Below are positions 27,353 through 35,775 of a stretch of 64,000 nt of DNA, one piece after another. The position numbers and the translations under genes were made by a program. The DNA is from JBGSKY01 sp041740995. GTDB taxonomy: Bacteria; Planctomycetota; Planctomycetia; Pirellulales; Pirellulaceae. Numbering within the stretch: the first letter of the stretch is position 1; each line of letters starts with the position of its first letter. The notes beneath the pieces were generated by a model. That model ran no database searches and was not told the DNA's origin. It was given only the letters and a program-made list of their open reading frames with translations. The stretch covers positions 1 to 64,000 of the forward strand of contig JBGSKY010000274.1 in the NCBI GenBank assembly GCA_041740995.1, written 5' to 3'.

Positions 27353-27404
27353 AGGCCAGAATCCGTCCTGGCAACTCCGAAATGCCAGGGGCGGGTCCTG
27401 GCCT
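27353..27404. repeat. Extragenic inverted repeat
   Basis: Imperfect palindrome with arms AGGCCAGAATCCGTCCTGGC and GCCAGGGGCGGGTCCTGGCC(T), 52 bases in all, in the gap between lolD-like and hemH. The motif GCCAG-CTGGC recurs at 23775-23811 after the protease gene. Its arm sequence is unlike the ACCGG-type units. Confidence 0.5.
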
Positions 27405-27545
27405 ACGGTTGCCAGTGTTTCTAGGCTCAAAGACCGGGCTGCTAAAGTCTGGCAAGGTGCATTCGATTTGCACTTTTCAAGGCACTAATATAGTGTGTTG
27501 CACCGCTGCATTTCTATCTCGCTGCCTACTTAGAATTCAAACTTG

Positions 27546-28619
27546 ATGAGCAATCTGAACTCCGCTAAAAAATCTTATGATGCCATTCTCGTGGTCTCAT
27601 TTGGTGGTCCTGAAGGGCCTGATGACGTTATGCCTTTCTTGGAAAATGTTCTGCGAGGTAAAAATGTGCCGCATGAACGGATGCTCGAAGTCGCTGAGCA
27701 TTACAATCATTTCGGTGGCATAAGCCCAATCAATCAGCAATGCCGAGAATTGATCGCCGCCTTGAAAAGCGAACTCGCGGCTAACCAAATCGACTTGCCC
27801 GTTTATTGGGGTAATCGAAACTGGACGCCAATGTTGCCCGACACGATTGCGGAAATGAAACGCGATGGTGTCGGTCATGCGCTCTGCTTCTTTACGTCGC
27901 TTTACAGTTGTTACAGCGGGTGTCGGCAATACCGAGAGAATCTGTTTGATGCCTGCGCCGCGGTCGGTGACGGATGTCCCGCAATGGACAAGATTCGGAT
28001 GCCATACAACCATCCACTGTTGATTGCGATCCAAGCCGACGCGTTGACTGCGGAGCTGAATCGGATACCTGAACCGGCTCGGGGCGATGCGAAGGTCTTG
28101 TTCTGCGCACACAGCATCCCAGACGCGATGGCTGACAATTGTCGATACCAAGAGCAGCTAACGGAAACGGCACGGCTGACGGCCGAAGCGGTCGGACATG
28201 CGAATTGGGAGCTGGTCTTTCAAAGCCGTAGCGGCCCACCAACCCAACCGTGGCTTGAGCCAGATGTTTGCGATCGAATCAGCGATCTGCATAACGCTGG
28301 CGAGCTTGAAAACGTAGTGCTGCATCCGATCGGATTTATCTCCGATCACATGGAAGTTCTCTTTGATCTCGATCATGAAGCCAAAGAGTTGTGCGATGCA
28401 ATCGGCATTGGCTTTTATCGGGCGGCTACCGCGTCCAGCGATCCGCGATTTGTCAAAATGATTCGCGAGTTGATCGTCGAGCGGATGAATCCTGGTGTTG
28501 AGCGACCGGCAGTCGGAAAATTTCCAGCCAATCACGACGTCTGTCCTGCGAACTGCTGCCAGAGCGGCCGACCAGGCGCCCCGCCCCGCCCCGCGATGGC
28601 TCAAGCAAACGCCACTTGA
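27546..28619 (+). CDS. hemH: Ferrochelatase
   Basis: About 357 residues from ATG 27546. Ferrochelatase inserts Fe2+ into protoporphyrin IX, the last step of haem synthesis. Seen: start strand AILVVSFGGPEGPDDVMPFL, metal-site His in FCAHSIPDA, the conserved FQSRSGPPTQPWLEPD, and HPIGFISDHMEVLFDLDHEA with the second His-Glu pair. A C-terminal extension carries two Cys (DVCPANCCQSGRPG), which could suggest a cluster or zinc site, but this is a guess. hemB lies 1 kb further on, so haem genes are grouped here around the pyrK-like gene on the other strand. Confidence 0.94.
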   Translation: MSNLNSAKKSYDAILVVSFGGPEGPDDVMPFLENVLRGKNVPHERMLEVAEHYNHFGGISPINQQCRELIAALKSELAANQIDLPVYWGNRNWTPMLPDTIAEMKRDGVGHALCFFTSLYSCYSGCRQYRENLFDACAAVGDGCPAMDKIRMPYNHPLLIAIQADALTAELNRIPEPARGDAKVLFCAHSIPDAMADNCRYQEQLTETARLTAEAVGHANWELVFQSRSGPPTQPWLEPDVCDRISDLHNAGELENVVLHPIGFISDHMEVLFDLDHEAKELCDAIGIGFYRAATASSDPRFVKMIRELIVERMNPGVERPAVGKFPANHDVCPANCCQSGRPGAPPRPAMAQANAT

Positions 28620-28631
28620 ACGGCGATCGGT

Positions 28632-29516
28632 CTACCAACAGATTTGCTTTGCATCAAAGACTGGACCTTCGACGCAAGTTCGACGATAGTCCCAATCGCC
28701 ATCGGATTGCTTGACTTTCGCGACACAAGAAAAACAGATACCGATTCCACAAGCCATCGGCGTTTCCAATGAGACTTCGCATCCGACATTAAATTCCGAC
28801 GCGATGTCGGAGACTGCTTGCATCATCGGTTCTGGGCCGCAGCAAGCGATTCGAATCGAAGCCTTAGGTTCGCGGTTGGTCAAATATTCGATTAGTGGAT
28901 CAGTCACTCGACCGGTTCGGCCAGCGGTTCCGTCTTCGGTCGTCGTAATTATGTGAAGGCCAGCAGATTCAAACTCGCTCAGCCCAGCGAGAAAGCCACT
29001 TGAACGTGCGCCGTAAATCAGCGTAACCTTTTTCGCAAATCCAGCCGCGCGTCCGTGGTTTCCAAAAGTCTGTTTGCCGAGGGCTTCAAGTCCCAGCGTC
29101 AACATCGGAGTTTGACCGACGCCACCGGCGACCATCACCAGCTGGTCGACAGTTGAATTGTCGAATCCATTGCCCAGCGGTCCCCAAACGTCGATCCGTT
29201 CGCCGCGCTGCATCGTTGCCAGCTTCGATGTCATGCGTCCTTTGACGAGATAGACAAATTGAATTGATTGAGGGATCAACTTGCTATCAAGTGTTCGATC
29301 CCACATTGCGAAGGCGCGTCCCAAAATCGCTTCGAATTGGTCAGCAATTCGAAGCATCGCAAATTGTCCAGGCACCATTTGCTGGGCAATTTCGGGGCAA
29401 TCCAGAGTGATGCGAAAGGTCGAATCGGCGAGCTGGCAATTTTCGAGAATTTGGCAGTTGCGAAATAGCATGGCCGCTTTTCGTTGAAATCTTGAAGTGT
29501 AAACATCCGCTTCCAA
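28632..29516 (-). CDS. pyrK: PyrK-like dihydroorotate dehydrogenase electron-transfer subunit
   Basis: A protein of up to 294 residues; the ATG at 29471 (MLFRNCQILENC) may be the true start. It is a ferredoxin-reductase-type flavoprotein: FAD site LGRAFAMWDR, NAD region MVAGGVGQTPMLTLGLEALG, and a C-terminal [2Fe-2S] motif ACGIGICFSCVAK with a fourth Cys in RRTCVEGPVFDAKQI, the PyrK signature. PyrK passes electrons from dihydroorotate dehydrogenase B (PyrD) to NAD+. No pyrD is in the window. It is convergent with hemH and divergent from hemB. Confidence 0.88.
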   Translation of the reverse strand: MEADVYTSRFQRKAAMLFRNCQILENCQLADSTFRITLDCPEIAQQMVPGQFAMLRIADQFEAILGRAFAMWDRTLDSKLIPQSIQFVYLVKGRMTSKLATMQRGERIDVWGPLGNGFDNSTVDQLVMVAGGVGQTPMLTLGLEALGKQTFGNHGRAAGFAKKVTLIYGARSSGFLAGLSEFESAGLHIITTTEDGTAGRTGRVTDPLIEYLTNREPKASIRIACCGPEPMMQAVSDIASEFNVGCEVSLETPMACGIGICFSCVAKVKQSDGDWDYRRTCVEGPVFDAKQICW

Positions 29517-29637
29517 TAAAGCTGCGACGAGCCTAAATGCTAAAGTTAGGCGGCGAACCTGACTATCCTGCTGAGTGAGAAAAACTAAAATAGCGGTTTA
29601 TGCAGTTGGTGAGGTTCTACCCGAGGCGTTCTCTTTC

Positions 29638-30648
29638 ATGACAAATTGGTTTGCGGCACGAGGCGAATTTCCAGCGACTCGAATGCGACGACTGCGACGA
29701 TCAGACTGGACGCGGCAATTGGTTGCCGAGAGCCGTTTAACGCCTGCGAATTTGATTTGGCCGCTGTTTTTGATCGAAGGCGAAAGCCAGCGGCAACCGG
29801 TCACATCAATGCCCGGCGTCGATCGGCTGAGCGTTGATTTCGCGGTCGCAGCGGCGCAAGAGGCCGTCGCATTAGGAATTTCTGCGATCGCTCTTTTTCC
29901 AGTCGTCCCACCATCTCGAAAAAGTGACGATGGTCGCGAATCATTCCGAGCTGACAACTTGATTTGCACGGCGACTGCGGCAATTCGCGCAACTGTCGGT
30001 GACAAGCTGGGCATTGTTTGCGATGTCGCGTTGGATCCGTACACGACTCACGGCCAAGATGGCTTGGTTCGCGATGGTTATGTCGTCAACGATGAGACCA
30101 TCGAAGTGCTCTGCCAACAGGCGGTCAATCAGGCCAACGCAGGTTGCGACTGCATTGCACCGTCGGACATGATGGACGGTCGCATTGGCAAGATCCGTCA
30201 AGCTCTCGATGATGCCGGACATGACAACGTCGTCATCATGTCGTACGCCGCAAAATATGCGTCGGCTTTCTACGGGCCGTTTCGAGACGCGGTCGGTTCG
30301 CAGAAGAACTTGGGTTCCGGTAATAAGAAAAACTATCAAATGGACCCGGCCAACTCAGACGAAGCGTTGCATGAAGTCGCATTGGATCTTCGCGAGGGCG
30401 CCGATATTGTGATGGTCAAACCTGGAATGCCCTATCTGGATATTGTTCAACGGATTCATGAAACGTTTCGAGTGCCAGTGACTGTTTACCAAGTCAGCGG
30501 TGAATATGCGATGATCAAGGCTGCTGCGTCGGCAGGTATGTTGGACGAGACGAGCGTGATGCTAGAATCGTTGCTTGCATTTCGCAGAGCCGGTGCGTCG
30601 GGGATACTCACCTATTTTGCTAAACAAGCCGCCGAGGTACTTAAGTAA
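29638..30648 (+). CDS. hemB: Delta-aminolevulinic acid dehydratase (porphobilinogen synthase)
   Basis: 336 residues from ATG 29638; a GTG at 29575 would add 21 that look non-homologous. HemB joins two aminolevulinic acid molecules to porphobilinogen. Both Schiff-base lysines are in their usual surroundings (MSYAAKYASAFYGPFRD and VMVKPGMPYLD). Where zinc enzymes have three Cys, this has CDVALDPYTTHGQDG, that is Ala and Asp, so it belongs to the Mg-dependent group as in Pseudomonas. Followed after two bases by an uncharacterised gene in the same run. Confidence 0.94.
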   Translation: MTNWFAARGEFPATRMRRLRRSDWTRQLVAESRLTPANLIWPLFLIEGESQRQPVTSMPGVDRLSVDFAVAAAQEAVALGISAIALFPVVPPSRKSDDGRESFRADNLICTATAAIRATVGDKLGIVCDVALDPYTTHGQDGLVRDGYVVNDETIEVLCQQAVNQANAGCDCIAPSDMMDGRIGKIRQALDDAGHDNVVIMSYAAKYASAFYGPFRDAVGSQKNLGSGNKKNYQMDPANSDEALHEVALDLREGADIVMVKPGMPYLDIVQRIHETFRVPVTVYQVSGEYAMIKAAASAGMLDETSVMLESLLAFRRAGASGILTYFAKQAAEVLK

Positions 30649-30650
30649 CA

Positions 30651-31412
30651 ATGACCAGTTCGAGATCAACCGGTCGCAGTGCCGACAAGCTTGCCATTTT
30701 TCGGCTGATACCGCCCAAGTTCGCGATTGCTTTAATCGTCTTGGCGATTGTTTATGCGTTGGGACAGCCGTTCGCCAATCGACGTTTTGGCTGGCAGTTG
30801 CCGTCGTTGGCGACGATCTTGGAATTGAACTTCGATGCAGACAAGCAGCCCGAATCGAAAGCCGAAACTTCGACTAAACCAAAGCTAACGGCTGAAAAGT
30901 CTACGCCTGCCAAAAGCGTTCCACCTACGTCAGTGGAAAAACCTGTCGATACAACGCAGTCGACTCAGACAAAGAAATCGGTTTCGCCGACCAAGTCAGT
31001 CAGCGACGATTCAAAATCGCTTCGGTTTGGCGTCTTGAAAGATCTGGGCAACGAACGATTCATGTCGCCAGCAGGACTGATTTATGCACGAGGGAGCGAG
31101 GAAGGCCATCGTTTGAAACATCTTGAACGTCACCTTTCTGATCAACCAGATCGACCGGGAAGCCATGGTGTATTCGAGGGGGACATGAAACAACTTATTT
31201 TGGCCATCGATGATTCTTATGAACGGGCCTCCAAAGGCGCACGCGGAACGACAAAACGCTCGGAGGATGGCATGACAGTCTATGAAGCAACGTTCGACAA
31301 AGCGATTGGATTTATCGGTGGCAGCACCGGCAAGCGCAAGAATAATCCCGAAACTAAAAAGCTTCGAATCGTACTGTCAAACAAGAACGTCATCACCGCT
31401 TTTCCCTTCTGA
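30651..31412 (+). CDS. Hypothetical membrane-anchored protein
   Basis: 253 residues. One membrane helix near the N terminus (FAIALIVLAIVYALG), then a Lys/Thr/Ser/Pro-rich linker (about 60-120), then a compact C-terminal domain starting FGVLKDLGNERFMSPAGLIY and containing HRLKHLERHLSDQ, SHGVFEGDMKQLILAIDD and a Lys-rich end. The several His in the domain are suggestive of a catalytic site, but I do not recognise the family. It begins two bases after the hemB stop and is followed 8 bases later by the Cys-rich protein gene, so it is part of the hemB run. Confidence 0.65.
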   Translation: MTSSRSTGRSADKLAIFRLIPPKFAIALIVLAIVYALGQPFANRRFGWQLPSLATILELNFDADKQPESKAETSTKPKLTAEKSTPAKSVPPTSVEKPVDTTQSTQTKKSVSPTKSVSDDSKSLRFGVLKDLGNERFMSPAGLIYARGSEEGHRLKHLERHLSDQPDRPGSHGVFEGDMKQLILAIDDSYERASKGARGTTKRSEDGMTVYEATFDKAIGFIGGSTGKRKNNPETKKLRIVLSNKNVITAFPF

Positions 31413-31420
31413 TAATCAAT

Positions 31421-31741
31421 ATGTCTAAGTGGCTAATTTACGTTCGAAATTGCCCCGTTTGTCAGCAGGGGCTGTGCCGCGTTCGTGTCTGCAATTGCAA
31501 TGAACAAATCGATTATTTCGTATTATGCGATGAGTGCGATGCGACATGGCTCGACCCGAAACAACCTACACAATTCAAGCAATGCGATCCTAGCGACGCG
31601 AAGTGCCCGACATGTGAGCAATCGGTTTGGAGTGCAAGCAGCCATTGGGCGTCGCTACTGGAAACGATTGATGCCGGTTGGTTCGGTTTGGTCTACGTCC
31701 AGCCCAATCGCGAACTGGTAGAAAAAGTGAGTTTGACATGA
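31421..31741 (+). CDS. Small zinc-ribbon-like protein
   Basis: 106 residues with four Cys pairs: NCPVCQQG, VRVCNCN, LCDECDATWLDP and KCPTCEQS. Such spacing suggests one or two zinc ribbons or rubredoxin-like knuckles. The C-terminal 30 residues are without Cys. The family is unknown. Its stop overlaps the dus start as ATGA, so it is translationally coupled to the dihydrouridine synthase gene and could be an accessory factor for it; that is inference. Confidence 0.65.
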   Translation: MSKWLIYVRNCPVCQQGLCRVRVCNCNEQIDYFVLCDECDATWLDPKQPTQFKQCDPSDAKCPTCEQSVWSASSHWASLLETIDAGWFGLVYVQPNRELVEKVSLT

Positions 31742-32829
31742 CGCTGCTTATCGAATCTTCACCAAAATCGAGCGAAAAAAGTCTACCGAAAATTGGCAAC
31801 TTAACGCTTGCCAATCCTTTCGCACAAGCGGCTCTGAGTGGGTACAGCGACTGGCCGATGAGGATGATTGCGAAACGCTTTGGCGCATCCTATTCGCTGT
31901 GCGAAGTGATGCTTGATCAATTTCTAGTCAATCTTAAGGATCGAGATCGTACTCGCCATTTTTTATACAATACGGTTGAAGAGTCACCTGTGGCTGGGCA
32001 GCTCATGGGCGCCGAACCAGAGCAGTTTGCCCTAGGCGCCAAAGTGCTTGCTCAGGCCGGTTTTGCTGTAATCGATATTAACTTTGGCTGTCCGGTCAAA
32101 AAAGTGCTCGGGCGATGCCGCGGAGGATTTCATTTGGGACAACCTGAGGTGGCATTAAACATCGTGCAACGAACGCGCGACGTCGTGCCATCCGCAATTC
32201 CAGTCACGCTGAAAATGCGACGCGGGATTGATGACACGCAGAAAAGCATCGACGATTTTTATACGATTCTTGACGGTGCCTTTGCTGCCGGCGTAGCCGC
32301 AATCACCGTGCATGGCAGGACTGTCGAACAACGATATGTGGGGCCAAGCCGCTGGGATTTTCTCGCTTCGGTTAAGCGACATGTCGGCACGAAAACCATA
32401 CTGGGCAGCGGTGACCTTTTTTCCGCTCAGGATTGTTTGGACATGATCGAACAAACCGGTGTCGACGGGGTAACGATTGCTCGCGGTTGTATTGGCAACC
32501 CTTGGATATTTGAGCAAGCGCTCGCGCTCTGGAACGCAATGCCGTTGCCTGCACCCCCATCGATCTTCGAACAACGTGCGATTCTGGCCGATCACTACGA
32601 TTTGGCGATGAAGATTTATGGCGAAAAACGAGCTTCAATCACGATGCGAAAATTTGGCATCAAGTACTCCACCATGCACCCCAATCATCTCGAAGTTCGA
32701 GCCGATTTTACACAGACACATTCACGCGAAATGTGGATGTCGACCTTGAACAAATGGTACAGCGATGACGGGCCAGGCCAGTATCCAAGCCGTACTGAAA
32801 CGCTCGCAACCTCCGAGTGTGGTAGCTAA
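31738..32829 (+). CDS. dus: tRNA-dihydrouridine synthase
   Basis: 363 residues from ATG 31738. Dus enzymes reduce uridine in the tRNA D-loop with FMN and NADPH. Seen: N-terminal ALSGYSDWPMRMIAKRFGA, NFGCPVKKVLGRCRGG with the catalytic Cys, VTLKMRRGIDD, ITVHGRTVEQRYVGPSRWDF, ILGSGDLFSAQDCLDMI and GVTIARGCIGNPWIF. The helical C-terminal domain that holds tRNA is present. The subgroup is closest to DusB by eye. The start overlaps the upstream zinc-ribbon gene by four bases. Confidence 0.93.
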   Translation: MTLLIESSPKSSEKSLPKIGNLTLANPFAQAALSGYSDWPMRMIAKRFGASYSLCEVMLDQFLVNLKDRDRTRHFLYNTVEESPVAGQLMGAEPEQFALGAKVLAQAGFAVIDINFGCPVKKVLGRCRGGFHLGQPEVALNIVQRTRDVVPSAIPVTLKMRRGIDDTQKSIDDFYTILDGAFAAGVAAITVHGRTVEQRYVGPSRWDFLASVKRHVGTKTILGSGDLFSAQDCLDMIEQTGVDGVTIARGCIGNPWIFEQALALWNAMPLPAPPSIFEQRAILADHYDLAMKIYGEKRASITMRKFGIKYSTMHPNHLEVRADFTQTHSREMWMSTLNKWYSDDGPGQYPSRTETLATSECGS

Positions 32830-32857
32830 GCCACACGATCCGCCTTTTTAAATTCTT

Positions 32858-33637
32858 ATGTTTTTTGCAAGCCGATCGTCTAAGCGAAAAAAACTTCGTC
32901 AGACAGATGTTACGGAAGAAGAACGTCAACTTGCCAGCGACGCCCTATGGCAATTCAAGTACCTTCCGCCAGGGTGGCAAGACGAAATCGTCCGCTGGTC
33001 TCGCGTTTTGATCGCGGAAAAAAATTGGGAAGGCTGTAGTGGCTTAAAAATCACCGATGAAATGCGGTGGGCAGTCGCCGCCAACGCAGCATTATGTATT
33101 CCGCCAAAAACCGATTGGTACTTTGATCGCACTGATTCGATATTGATTTACCCTGTCGCTTACGTCGCACTCGAACGGCCATCGGTGCATAGTAACTTTG
33201 AGATTGCTGGCGAATTTGCACGGGCTGGTCAAACCGTCTATCGCGGTCCGGTCATCTTGAATTGGAAAGACGTGCGTGCGGCAACGCGTGGTCCAAATGG
33301 CGGCAACAATTTGACGGTTCATGAATTCTCACATCAAATCGATCTAATAAACGGCCCTCAAGCGGATGGATTACCTCCGCTCAGTCAAGAAATTGACTCG
33401 CAACGATGGATCGCGATGATGCAAACAGAATTGAACTACGCCAGACAAATGGTTTCGCAAGGGCATCGTGTTTACATCAATGATTATGGTCTGAGCAGTG
33501 CCAGCGAGTTCTTCGCAGTCGCGAGCGAATACTTTTTTCAGACTCCACACGAGTTGGCAGAGTACCATCCTGGCGTTTATCAACGTCTGCTAGAGTTTTA
33601 TCGCGTCGACCTGAGAGACTTTTTACCGACAGTTTAG
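32858..33637 (+). CDS. MtfA-like zinc metallopeptidase (M90)
   Basis: 259 residues. The MtfA/DUF980 family is cytosolic; in E. coli MtfA binds the Mlc repressor and has aminopeptidase activity. Seen: HEFSHQIDLINGPQADG with the HExxH zinc site, the third-ligand helix SASEFFAVASEYFFQTP, PVILNWKDVRA before the site, and an N-terminal helical part WQDEIVRWSRVLIAEKNW. The stop codon is inside the first arm of a large hairpin. The gene starts 28 bases after dus. Confidence 0.88.
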   Translation: MFFASRSSKRKKLRQTDVTEEERQLASDALWQFKYLPPGWQDEIVRWSRVLIAEKNWEGCSGLKITDEMRWAVAANAALCIPPKTDWYFDRTDSILIYPVAYVALERPSVHSNFEIAGEFARAGQTVYRGPVILNWKDVRAATRGPNGGNNLTVHEFSHQIDLINGPQADGLPPLSQEIDSQRWIAMMQTELNYARQMVSQGHRVYINDYGLSSASEFFAVASEYFFQTPHELAEYHPGVYQRLLEFYRVDLRDFLPTV

Positions 33638-33707
33638 AGCCTATCCGAACAGGGGTCTGACCCTCTCCGTTCCTCCAAAGGGTCAGACCCCTTTTCGGAT
33701 AGGCTCT
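33636..33707. repeat. 72-base palindrome with GGGTCTGACCC core
   Basis: A nearly perfect hairpin: outer arms AGAGCCTATCCGAA / TTCGGATAGGCTCT and inner arms GGGGTCTGACCCT / AAAGGGTCAGACCCC, loop of about 12 bases. It begins within the mtfA stop. The inner core is a motif I recall from small mobile palindromes associated with REP-type (Y1) transposases in many bacteria. It could also serve as a bidirectional transcription terminator. Confidence 0.75.
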
Positions 33708-34081
33708 TTGCGTTTTGTTTTGCGTCCGCCAAGTATTTTGATTTTTTTCCACGCAATCCAATCAGCAGCTCTTCAGCCACTTCAATTAAAGTCAGAGAGA
33801 TTTTCGAGGACTAAGCCGTTAAGCTTGGACCGCTGTCAAGCGGAGTCGCGTGCCGGTTTTGTCAAAAAGAAATCACTCGCAGTGCGCGTCTCATTAGCTC
33901 GGTAGTTGGCCGGTGCGTTGCCAAAGACCACTGAAAACAAAGACCACTGAAAAGTAAATCAATCGGTCCATACGAACTTCCTCACACGGGCTAGAGTTCA
34001 GCTCATTGCGTACCTTCTAGCACCGGCAAGCAAGAGGGCTGTCGCGATCTGGCATTTCTCCCTGCAAGCGAAGCCGCCAAT
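33708..34081. other. Intergenic region between mtfA-like and ahcY
   Basis: About 370 bases without a convincing frame between two convergent genes. It holds a short tandem pair of CAAAGACCACTGAAAA near 33930-33960 and otherwise nothing that I recognise. Confidence 0.5.
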
Positions 34082-34116
34082 AAAAAAAGCGTCCCCCAGG
34101 ATTGAAAGACGCTCTT
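34082..34116 (-). terminator. Rho-independent terminator of ahcY
   Basis: On the minus strand, stem AAGAGCGTC / GACGCTTTT around a 14-base loop, then a run of T (TTTTTTTA). It lies 49 bases after the ahcY stop. Confidence 0.85.
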
Positions 34117-34164
34117 CGTTTGATGAAGCGAACTTAACAGTTCGATTTCGACGATCGCTAACCG

Positions 34165-35709
34165 TTAGTAACGGTAGTGATCTGGCTTGAACGGGCCTTC
34201 AACAGGAATGTTGAGGTAGTCCGATTGCGACTTAGTGAGCTTGGTCAACTTGACGCCAAGCTTTTCCAAGTGCAAACGTGCAACTTCTTCGTCCAAGTGC
34301 TTCGGCAGAATGTAAACCTTGTTTTCATACTTGCCGTTATCTCGTTCGATCCAGAGTTCCAACTGAGCCAAAACTTGGTTGGTGAAACTGCTGCTCATTA
34401 CAAAGCTTGGGTGACCAGTGGCACATCCCAAATTCATCAAACGGCCCTCAGCCAAAATCAGAACGCTTCGCTTGGTGTCCGCAAAGACCCATTGGTCGTA
34501 TTGAGGCTTAATGTTCTGGCGTTCGACTTTGCCATTCTTCGCCAGCTTTTCCATTCCAGCCATATCGATTTCATTATCGAAGTGACCGATGTTAGCGACG
34601 ATCGCTTTGTCCTTCATTCGAGCCATGTGATCAACAGTGATAACATCTTTGTTACCAGTGGTTGAAATGAAGATGTCTGCTGTCTCGACGTAATCTTCAA
34701 TCGTCTTGACTTCATAACCTTCCATCACTGCTTGCAGCGCGCAAATCGGGTCGATTTCAGTCACAATCACTCGGCAGCCTTGGCCACGCAGCGATTGAGC
34801 AGAACCTTTACCGACTTCACCAAAACCGCAAACAACAGCAACCTTACCGCCGATCATTACGTCGGTGGCGCGATTCAATCCGTCGATCAAGGAATGACGG
34901 CAACCGTAGTTGTTGTCAAACTTGCTCTTGGTCACGCTATCGTTCACATTGATCGCTGGGAACGCCAACTGGTCCTTGCGTTCCATCTCGTACAAGCGAT
35001 GAACACCTGTGGTGGTTTCTTCCGAAACGCCGCGAATCCGAGCGGCCATCTTGGTGTAACGATCAGGATGTTCAGCAACTGATTTCTTCAGCAACTCCAA
35101 AACGACGCCCCATTCGTGCGAATCATTCTTTGCATCGAAGGCTGGTACTTCGCCAGCTTGTTCGTATTCAGCACCCTTGTGGACGAGCAGAGTTGAATCG
35201 CCGCCGTCGTCAACGATTAAGTCAGGGCCTTCGCCGTCTGGCCAAACCAACGCTTGCTCAGTACACCACCAATACTCTTCCAATGTTTCGCCCTTCCAAG
35301 CAAACACTGGAACGCCTTGTGGCTTGTCGAGCGTCCCTTTCGGGCCGATAACCGCAGCGGCTGCGGCCGAGTCTTGCGTTGAGAAAATGTTACAGCTCAC
35401 CCAACGAACATCTGCGCCCATATCAACCAGCGTTTCAATCAGAACCGCAGTCTGAGTAGTCATGTGCAGCGAGCCCATGACGCGAGCACCGGCTAAAGGT
35501 TTGGACTTGCTGTAACGAGCACGCAAGGTCATCAAACCTGGCATTTCGTCTTCCGCAAGCTGAATTTCTTTGCGTCCAAGAGTTGCTAGTTCTTGAGCTT
35601 CCTCTCGGCGGCCCTTCTCCAGCAGATCAAACGCTTTGACTTTGAACGCTGGTCGATCCGCATTCTGCGGCTTGGTCAGCGAAGGTTTCGGTGCAGCAAC
35701 TACGCTCAT
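34165..35709 (-). CDS. ahcY: S-adenosylhomocysteinase
   Basis: 514 residues. It hydrolyses S-adenosylhomocysteine to adenosine and homocysteine in the methyl cycle. Seen: VMGSLHMTTQTAVLIETL, VSCNIFSTQDSAAAAA, FDNNYGCRHSLIDGLNRATD, the NAD-binding GFGEVGKGSAQSLRGQG, HFDNEIDM and C-terminal FKPDHYRY. It is longer than the usual 430-470 residues, with an insertion between the first two catalytic segments (KWGVVLELLKKSV-like helix) as in many bacteria, and an extra N terminus of about 25. A good ribosome-binding site (AAGGAG) lies 8 bases before the ATG. It follows the SahR-like gene in one operon. Confidence 0.97.
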   Translation of the reverse strand: MSVVAAPKPSLTKPQNADRPAFKVKAFDLLEKGRREEAQELATLGRKEIQLAEDEMPGLMTLRARYSKSKPLAGARVMGSLHMTTQTAVLIETLVDMGADVRWVSCNIFSTQDSAAAAAVIGPKGTLDKPQGVPVFAWKGETLEEYWWCTEQALVWPDGEGPDLIVDDGGDSTLLVHKGAEYEQAGEVPAFDAKNDSHEWGVVLELLKKSVAEHPDRYTKMAARIRGVSEETTTGVHRLYEMERKDQLAFPAINVNDSVTKSKFDNNYGCRHSLIDGLNRATDVMIGGKVAVVCGFGEVGKGSAQSLRGQGCRVIVTEIDPICALQAVMEGYEVKTIEDYVETADIFISTTGNKDVITVDHMARMKDKAIVANIGHFDNEIDMAGMEKLAKNGKVERQNIKPQYDQWVFADTKRSVLILAEGRLMNLGCATGHPSFVMSSSFTNQVLAQLELWIERDNGKYENKVYILPKHLDEEVARLHLEKLGVKLTKLTKSQSDYLNIPVEGPFKPDHYRY

Positions 35710-35738
35710 AAAACAAACTCCTTAGAGGGAAACAAACA

Positions 35739-35763
35739 AGGTTTTGGATTCAATCCGAAACCT
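35739..35763. promoter_or_regulatory. Near-perfect inverted repeat in the sahR-ahcY gap
   Basis: AGGTTTTGGATT / AATCCGAAACCT around a single base, 11 of 12 positions paired. It lies in the 66-base gap, about 15 bases before the ahcY ribosome-binding site. It may be a second operator or a hairpin in the ahcY leader. No T run follows. Confidence 0.5.
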
Positions 35764-35775
35764 ACATCAAAAAAA

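Noticed and set aside
35710..35775. SAH riboswitch before ahcY
   Set aside because: The gap is only 66 bases and shows a single hairpin, not the conserved core of an SAH riboswitch; protein-based control by the neighbouring SahR-like regulator explains the locus better.
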